Source: Streptomyces sp. SS1-1 (GTDB lineage Bacteria > Actinomycetota > Actinomycetes > Streptomycetales > Streptomycetaceae). From it: a stretch of 64,000 bases of DNA. The DNA lies in assembly GCF_008973465.1 (NCBI RefSeq), contig NZ_WBXN01000004.1, positions 5,806,501 through 5,870,500 of the forward strand, given 5' to 3'. Numbering within the stretch: the first letter of the stretch is position 1; each line of letters begins with the position of its first letter. Below the pieces are notes generated by a model that was not told where the DNA came from, searched no databases, and worked only from the letters and a program-made list of their open reading frames with translations. Below are positions 59,345 to 64,000 of this stretch, piece by piece. The translations under genes and the position numbers were made by a program.

Positions 59345-60034
59345 ATGACTGCCATCAGACTGCTCCTCGTCGACGACGACCCGCTGGTGCGGGCCGGACT
59401 GTCCCTGATGCTGGGCGGCGCCGACGACATCGAGATCGTCGGCGAGGCGGCCGACGGCGCCGACGTCGGACCGCTGGCCGACCGGACCCGGCCGGACGTC
59501 GTCCTGATGGACATCCGCATGCCCGGCGTCGACGGCCTCACCGCGACGGAGCGGCTGCGCGCCCGGCAGGACCCGCCGCAGGTCGTGCTGCTCACCACCT
59601 TCCACGCCGACGAGCAGGTGCTGCGCGCCCTGCGCGCCGGGGCCGCCGGGTTCGTACTGAAGGACACCCCGCCCGCCGAGATCGTCGAGGCGGTGCGCAA
59701 GGTCGCCGCCGGCGACCCCGTCCTGTCGCCCACCGTGACCCGCCAGCTGATGGACCACGCCGCCGGTACGGCCGCCGACACCCGCCGCGCCCACGCGCGC
59801 GAGCGGCTGACCGCCCTGAACGACCGTGAGCGCGAGGTCGCCGTCGCCGTGGGCCGGGGCCTGTCCAACGCCGAGATCGCCGGGGAGCTCTACATGAGCG
59901 TCGCCACCGTGAAGACCCACGTCTCCCGCGTCCTGGCCAAGCTGCACCTCAACAACCGGGTGCAGATCGCGCTCCTCGCGTACGACGCGGGCCTCCTGGA
60001 GGAACTCGACGACCTCAGGGGAGAGGGGCGGTAG
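59345..60034 (+). CDS. NarL/LuxR-type response regulator
   Basis: A 229-residue regulator. The receiver has VDDDPLVRAG, phospho-Asp in VVLMDIRMPG (near 55) and Lys in FVLKDTP. The C-terminal LuxR HTH reads LNDREREVAVAVGRGLSNAEIAGELYMSVATVKTHVSRVLAKL. ATG at 59345 is chosen; an in-frame GTG at 59336 would add three residues. It is the partner of the upstream kinase; targets unknown. Confidence 0.93.
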   Translation: MTAIRLLLVDDDPLVRAGLSLMLGGADDIEIVGEAADGADVGPLADRTRPDVVLMDIRMPGVDGLTATERLRARQDPPQVVLLTTFHADEQVLRALRAGAAGFVLKDTPPAEIVEAVRKVAAGDPVLSPTVTRQLMDHAAGTAADTRRAHARERLTALNDREREVAVAVGRGLSNAEIAGELYMSVATVKTHVSRVLAKLHLNNRVQIALLAYDAGLLEELDDLRGEGR

Positions 60035-60045
60035 GGCCGGACGGC

Positions 60046-61068
60046 TCAGAGGGCCGCGGTCGTGGTGCCCCCCGGCAGCTCGCCGAGCGCCACCGGTCTT
60101 CGCTCGCGCCGGGACAGCTCGCACGCCTCGGAGATCCGCAGCGCCTGCAGGGCCTCCCGCCCGTCGCAGGGGTTGGCCCGCTCGCCGCGCACGACCTCGA
60201 CGAACGCGTTCAGCTCGGACTCGTAGGCGGGCCCGAACCGCTCCAGGAACCCGGTCCACGGCTTGTCCGCCGCCGGCGGCCCGGTCGGCTCGGTGGACGC
60301 GATCGGCGTACGGTCGTCCAGGCCGACCACGACCTGGTCCAGCTCGCCGGCCAGCTCCATGCGCACGTCGTACCCGGCGCCGTTCAGCCGGGTCGCCGTC
60401 GCGGTGGCGAGCGTCCCGTCCTCCAGGGTCAGCACCGCCGCCGCCGTGTCCACGTCGCCCGCCTCACGGAACATCACCGGCCCCGCGTCCGAACCGGCCG
60501 CGTACACGTCCACGACCTCCCGCCCGGTCACCCAGCGCAGCATGTCGAAGTCGTGGATCAGGGTGTCCCGGTAGAGCCCGCCCGACAGCGGCAGCCACGC
60601 GGCGGGCGGCGGCGCCTGGTCGCTGGTGAGGGCCCGCACGGTGTGCAGCCGCCCCAGCCGTCCCGACCGGACCGCCTCGCGGGCCCCGAGGTACCCGGCG
60701 TCGAACCGGCGCTGGAACCCCATCTGCAGAATCGTCCCGGCCGTCTCCACCTCCGCGATGGCCTGCAATGTCCCCGGCAGATCCAGCGCGATCGGCTTCT
60801 CGCAGAACACGGGCAGACCCGAGCGGGCCGCCCGCCCGATCAGCTCGGCGTGCGCGGACGTCGCCGTGGTGATCACCACCGCGTCCACGCCCCACCGGAA
60901 GATCTCGTCCATGCCGGGCGCCGCCGTCTCACCGAGCCGGTGCGCCAGCTCCTGGGCCCGCGACGGATCCGCGTCCGTGAGGATCAGCGATCCGACGTCA
61001 CGATGGCGACTGAGCGTGTTCGCGTGGATGGTGCCGATGCGGCCCGTACCGATGACCCCGATGCGCAT
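60046..61068 (-). CDS. Gfo/Idh/MocA family oxidoreductase (inositol dehydrogenase-like)
   Basis: A 340-residue NAD(P)-dependent dehydrogenase. The N-terminal nucleotide motif is GVIGTGRIGTIHANTLSRH (5-23), the EKP signature is in VFCEKPIALD (near 95) and the substrate region has GGLYRDTLIHDFDMLRWV (catalytic Asp/His, near 170). It fits myo-inositol or sugar dehydrogenases. Divergent from a GntR gene with shared TGTC-type palindromes, so it is probably under its control. The huge open frame upstream is a shadow. Confidence 0.92.
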   Translation of the reverse strand: MRIGVIGTGRIGTIHANTLSRHRDVGSLILTDADPSRAQELAHRLGETAAPGMDEIFRWGVDAVVITTATSAHAELIGRAARSGLPVFCEKPIALDLPGTLQAIAEVETAGTILQMGFQRRFDAGYLGAREAVRSGRLGRLHTVRALTSDQAPPPAAWLPLSGGLYRDTLIHDFDMLRWVTGREVVDVYAAGSDAGPVMFREAGDVDTAAAVLTLEDGTLATATATRLNGAGYDVRMELAGELDQVVVGLDDRTPIASTEPTGPPAADKPWTGFLERFGPAYESELNAFVEVVRGERANPCDGREALQALRISEACELSRRERRPVALGELPGGTTTAAL

Positions 61069-61098
61069 GGAAACAAAGTGGGGGTTCGGTGTGGACGC

Positions 61099-61122
61099 TG
61101 TCAATGACAATGTCCGGACAAT
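61099..61122. promoter_or_regulatory. Candidate GntR operators between oxidoreductase and gntR gene
   Basis: TGTCAATGACA (61099-61109) overlaps the minus-strand -35 TTGACA (61104-61099). AATGTCCGGACAAT (61109-61122) is a perfect palindrome about the CCGG centre. Confidence 0.55.
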
Positions 61123-61158
61123 CGAACTACACAACTTCCCGTCAACAGGCCGTGGGAC

Positions 61159-61164
61159 TACAGT
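61159..61164 (+). promoter_or_regulatory. -10 box of the gntR gene, probably leaderless
   Basis: TACAGT ends 6 bp before the GTG start at 61171. A weak TTCCCG (61136-61141) 17 bp upstream is the possible -35. Confidence 0.45.
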
Positions 61165-61170
61165 CGGGCC

Positions 61171-61935
61171 GTGCCGAAACCAGAAATGGACCCGACCGTG
61201 GAACTCGAGCTCAGCGTGGACCGGAGCAGTCCGGTGCCCTTGTACTTCCAGCTCTCGCAGCAGCTCGAGGCCGCCATCGAGCACGGAGCGCTCACCCCCG
61301 GCAGCCTGCTGGGCAACGAGATCGAACTCGCCGCGCGCCTCGGTCTGTCCCGCCCCACCGTCCGCCAGGCCATCCAGTCCCTGGTCGACAAGGGGCTGCT
61401 GGTGCGCCGCCGCGGCGTCGGCACCCAGGTCGTCCACAGCCAGGTCAAGCGCCCGCTGGAGCTCAGCAGCCTCTATGACGACCTGGAGTCGGCGGGGCAG
61501 CGCCCGGCGACGCGCGTCCTCGTCAACACCGTCGTCCCCGCGTCCGCCGAGGTCGCCGCCGCCCTCGGGGTCACCGAGGGCAGCGACGTCCACCGGATCG
61601 AACGGCTGCGCCTCGCGCACGGCGAGCCCATGGCCCACCTCTGCAACTTCCTGCCGCCCGGTCTGCTCGACCTGGACAGCGGCCAGCTGGAGGCGACCGG
61701 CCTGTACCGGCTGATGCGCGCCGCCGGCATCACCCTGCACAGCGCCCGCCAGACCATCGGGGCCCGCGCCGCCACGGCCGCGGAGGCCGACCGCCTCGGC
61801 GAGAAGGAGGGCGCGCCGCTGCTCACCATGCAGCGCGTGACGTTCGACGACACCGGCCGCGCGGTCGAGTACGGCACCCACACCTACCGGCCCAGCCGCT
61901 ACTCGTTCGAGTTCCAGCTCCTCGTACGGTCCTGA
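61171..61935 (+). CDS. GntR family regulator (HutC/UTRA subgroup)
   Basis: A 254-residue regulator. The GntR winged helix (20-85) has SSPVPLYFQLSQQLEAAIEHG, LLGNEIELAARLGLSRPTVRQAIQSLVDKGLL and RRRGVGTQVV. The UTRA effector domain (100-245) has GSDVHRIERLRLAHGEPMAH and RAVEYGTHTYRPSRYSFEF. It binds a sugar or sugar-phosphate ligand. Neighbours (dehydrogenase, ROK kinase) suggest regulation of inositol or sugar use. Confidence 0.93.
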   Translation: MPKPEMDPTVELELSVDRSSPVPLYFQLSQQLEAAIEHGALTPGSLLGNEIELAARLGLSRPTVRQAIQSLVDKGLLVRRRGVGTQVVHSQVKRPLELSSLYDDLESAGQRPATRVLVNTVVPASAEVAAALGVTEGSDVHRIERLRLAHGEPMAHLCNFLPPGLLDLDSGQLEATGLYRLMRAAGITLHSARQTIGARAATAAEADRLGEKEGAPLLTMQRVTFDDTGRAVEYGTHTYRPSRYSFEFQLLVRS

Positions 61936-61956
61936 CCGCGCCGACCGGTACGTAGC

Positions 61957-61970
61957 AATGTCAGGACAAA
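61957..61970 (+). promoter_or_regulatory. Candidate GntR operator upstream of the ROK kinase gene
   Basis: AATGTCAGGACAAA matches the palindrome at 61109 in 12 of 14 positions and lies 134 bp before the ROK gene start. Confidence 0.5.
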
Positions 61971-62103
61971 TGGACGCCCGCTTCGGAGTCCCCGGAGCCC
62001 GCCGCCCACGGCACATTCCGGGCCGGAACCGGCCACTCGCGGCAACCGTCCCATTGTTCCCCCGTTCGGCACCGAGCGTGAGCGTGCGGCAGAATCGGGC
62101 CCG

Positions 62104-63252
62104 ATGAGCACCTACCGCGACTTCACCGCACCGATCGGCTCCCGCCGGGCCCCCGTGCTGCGCACGGTCGGCTCCAGAGAGCGCCGCTCGCACCTGTCGG
62201 CCCCCCGCGTGCCCACGGTGGGCATCGACATCGGCGGCACCAAGGTGATGGCGGGCGTCGTGGACGCGGACGGCAACATCCTGGAGAAGCTCCGCACGGA
62301 GACGCCGGACAAGTCCAAGAGCCCGAAGGTCGTCGAGGACACGATCGTCGAACTGGTCCTGGACCTGTCCGACCGCCACGACGTGCACGCCGTCGGCATC
62401 GGCGCGGCCGGCTGGGTCGACGCCGACCGCAACCGCGTCCTGTTCGCCCCCCACCTGTCCTGGCGCAACGAACCCCTGCGCGACCGCCTCGCGGGCCGGC
62501 TCGCGGTGCCCGTCCTGGTCGACAACGACGCCAACTCCGCCGCCTGGGCCGAGTGGCGCTTCGGCGCCGGACGCGGCGAGGACCACCTCGTCATGATCAC
62601 GCTCGGCACCGGCATCGGCGGCGCGATCCTGGAGGACGGGCAGGTCAAGCGCGGCAAGTACGGCGTCGCCGGAGAGTTCGGCCATATGCAGGTCGTGCCC
62701 GGCGGCCACCGCTGCCCGTGCGGCAACCGCGGCTGCTGGGAGCAGTACAGCTCGGGCAACGCGCTCGTGCGCGAGGCCCGCGAGCTCGCCGCCGCCGATT
62801 CCCCGGTGGCGTACGGGATCATCGAGCACGTCAAGGGCCAGATCTCCGACATCACCGGCCCGATGATCACCGAGCTCGCCCGCGAGGGCGACGCCATGTG
62901 CATCGAACTGCTCCAGGACATCGGCCAGTGGCTCGGCGTCGGCATCGCCAACCTGGCTGCCGCCCTCGACCCGTCCTGCTTCGTCATCGGCGGCGGCGTC
63001 TCCGCCGCGGACGACCTGCTGATCGGCCCCGCGCGCGACGCCTTCAAGCGCCAGCTCACCGGCCGCGGCTACCGCCCCGAGGCCCGTATCGCCCGCGCCC
63101 AGCTCGGACCCGAGGCCGGCATGGTCGGCGCCGCCGACCTCGCCCGCCTGGTCGCCCGGCGCTTCCGCCGCGCCAACCGGCGCCGTGTCGAGCGCTACGA
63201 GCGCTACGCACGCTTCGCGGAGTCCCGCCGGACCTCCCAGGGGCCGGCGTGA
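62104..63252 (+). CDS. ROK family sugar kinase (glucokinase-like)
   Basis: A 382-residue ROK protein. The ATP-phosphate motif VGIDIGGTKVMAGVVD is at 39-54, preceded by a 35-residue basic extension without an HTH. The catalytic LVDNDANSAAWAEW is near 140, TLGTGIGGAIL near 167, and the zinc motif CPCGNRGCWEQYSSG near 202. Thus it is a kinase rather than a repressor. It overlaps the next gene by 4 bp (GTGA). Sugar unknown. Confidence 0.93.
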   Translation: MSTYRDFTAPIGSRRAPVLRTVGSRERRSHLSAPRVPTVGIDIGGTKVMAGVVDADGNILEKLRTETPDKSKSPKVVEDTIVELVLDLSDRHDVHAVGIGAAGWVDADRNRVLFAPHLSWRNEPLRDRLAGRLAVPVLVDNDANSAAWAEWRFGAGRGEDHLVMITLGTGIGGAILEDGQVKRGKYGVAGEFGHMQVVPGGHRCPCGNRGCWEQYSSGNALVREARELAAADSPVAYGIIEHVKGQISDITGPMITELAREGDAMCIELLQDIGQWLGVGIANLAAALDPSCFVIGGGVSAADDLLIGPARDAFKRQLTGRGYRPEARIARAQLGPEAGMVGAADLARLVARRFRRANRRRVERYERYARFAESRRTSQGPA

Positions 63253-63830
63253 CCGTGTCCGTACCCCGTCAGGCCGACTCCCCGGACGAGCCGCGGCAGC
63301 CCACCGAGGACCGCCGCCACCGCAACCGCCGCCGGGCGCTCACGCTGCTCATCATCGTGCTGCTCATCGGCGTCCCCGCCGGCTACCTGGTCATCTCCGC
63401 CAACCAGAGCCGCGACAGCGGCAAGGACAAGGAGGCCAAGTACTCGGCGACCGGCCTCACCGCGGGCTGGCCCGCGCGCGTGCAGCGGCACATCTACAAG
63501 GTGACCATCCCGGTCCCCTCGTACAAGGTCGCCTACTACGAGACCAACAACTGGAAGACCAGCCGGCTCTACGTCCAGTTCGAGACCGTCCCCGGCGGCC
63601 TCGACGCGTACCTGAGGACCATGGGGCTCGACCGGAACGACCTGAAGCGGGACGACATCACGATCAGCGCCCGCGACCAGAAGATCACCGGCTGGAAGTT
63701 CACCGGCGAGGGCCCCTGGTACGGCGTCGTCGACAAGCGGGAGAACCCGGCACCCACCCACGACATCGTGGTGAACCTCGCCGACCCGCAAAAGCCCTTC
63801 GTGTACGTCGTCGCCCGCACCGTCCCGTAG
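63249..63830 (+). CDS. Membrane-anchored protein coupled to the ROK kinase
   Basis: A 193-residue protein. A basic, Pro/Arg-rich N-terminus is followed by one transmembrane helix (about 33-52: ALTLLIIVLLIGVPAGYLVISA) and an extracytoplasmic domain (about 65-190) rich in aromatic and charged residues. It is translated through GTGA (63249-63252) after the ROK gene. No known domain recognised; many Streptomyces ROK genes have such a neighbour. Confidence 0.78.
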   Translation: MTVSVPRQADSPDEPRQPTEDRRHRNRRRALTLLIIVLLIGVPAGYLVISANQSRDSGKDKEAKYSATGLTAGWPARVQRHIYKVTIPVPSYKVAYYETNNWKTSRLYVQFETVPGGLDAYLRTMGLDRNDLKRDDITISARDQKITGWKFTGEGPWYGVVDKRENPAPTHDIVVNLADPQKPFVYVVARTVP

Positions 63831-63846
63831 CGGGGGGCCGCCCCCG
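63831..63846 (+). terminator. Short GC hairpin after the membrane protein gene
   Basis: CGGGGG pairs with CCCCCG across a 4-nt loop directly after the stop codon. Weak on its own. Confidence 0.35.
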
Positions 63847-63927
63847 GTGGCCGGGGCCGATTGTCAGACCCCGCCCGTAGAGTCGGAGACAGTCGGTCCG
63901 GCGTCGGGGAGGGAGGTGACAGGACGT

Positions 63928-64000
63928 ATGAGCAGCACACCCGCGGCGACCGCGCGCACGGACGAGACCGTCCCCGCGCGGCTCGCCGCCGTCTTCCTGC
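63928..64000 (+). CDS. Start of a further gene (3' partial), family not identifiable
   Basis: An ATG preceded by GGGAGGTGACAGG opens a frame continuing past the window end (SSTPAATARTDETVPARLAAVFL). Twenty-four residues are too few to assign a family. The neighbouring gene order in related Streptomyces would suggest a helicase, but that is recollection, not evidence here. Confidence 0.6.
   Translation, partial: MSSTPAATARTDETVPARLAAVFL

Noticed and set aside
60046..62829. Open frame making the oxidoreductase appear 927 residues long
   Set aside because: The N-terminal 587 residues are antisense to GntR and ROK genes. The Rossmann motif starts at the ATG at 61068.

Overview
The window is high-GC actinobacterial DNA, almost certainly from a Streptomyces chromosome. 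The evidence is strong GC bias at third codon positions, frequent GTG starts, 1-8 nt stop/start overlaps, rare TTA codons, and Streptomyces-type families (a conservon with cytochrome P450s, a LAL-type LuxR regulator, an RNase Sa-like ribonuclease, secreted trypsin). The gene order around the allantoin and glyoxylate genes resembles the S. coelicolor SCO62xx region; that comparison is from memory, not a search. No tRNA, rRNA, CRISPR array, insertion sequence or prophage was recognised.

Layout. 0-6.4 kb: 3' end of a SpoIIE-type phosphatase, a MarR regulator with a DHA2 drug exporter, a secreted Pro-Lys repeat protein and a winged-helix protein. 6.4-12.9 kb: a minus-strand conservon (cvnA, a double-roadblock cvnB, cvnC, cvnD) running into two P450s and an enoyl-CoA hydratase-like gene. 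13.4-23.8 kb: LysE exporter, secreted trypsin, LAL regulator, GAF-LuxR regulator, two acyl-CoA synthetases, an acetyltransferase and a zinc-ribbon protein. 24-34.4 kb: glyoxylate carboligase, tartronate semialdehyde reductase, hydroxypyruvate isomerase, a thiamine-binding protein with an HTH protein, then the urate operon (OHCU decarboxylase, HIU hydrolase, urate oxidase, 8-oxoguanine deaminase, purine permease). 34.5-47.5 kb: secreted protein, thioesterase, histidine phosphatase, aminotransferase with divergent HxlR regulator, a von Willebrand A pair, two divergent IucA/IucC siderophore synthetases, a cation/proton antiporter, a HipA-like protein and a SelW-like redox protein. 47.5-57 kb: malate synthase, MobA-like transferase, CAAX protease with two-component system, AllR-like IclR repressor, allantoinase and allantoicase. 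57-64 kb: RNase Sa-like ribonuclease, a second two-component system, an oxidoreductase/GntR/ROK set and the start of a further gene.

Metabolic logic. The scattered purine genes form one route: purine uptake, 8-oxoguanine deamination to urate, oxidation to allantoin, hydrolysis to allantoate, then ureidoglycolate and glyoxylate. Glyoxylate is taken either to glycerate (Gcl, GlxR, with Hyi) or to malate (malate synthase). Four promoters of this set carry the same operator: two 15-bp inverted repeats of the form TTCyr-N5-yrGAA placed exactly 21 bp apart. The AllR-like IclR protein is the obvious candidate to bind it. A second palindrome, TTCAAC-N5-GTTGAA, is at the allantoinase, urate-operon and malate-synthase promoters.

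Most worth following up: the seven-gene conservon/P450 operon (double-roadblock CvnB, ExxR-less P450, two TTA codons), the strict Pro-every-third-residue secreted protein, the paired operators, and a fossil tandem duplication at 36.1-36.5 kb.
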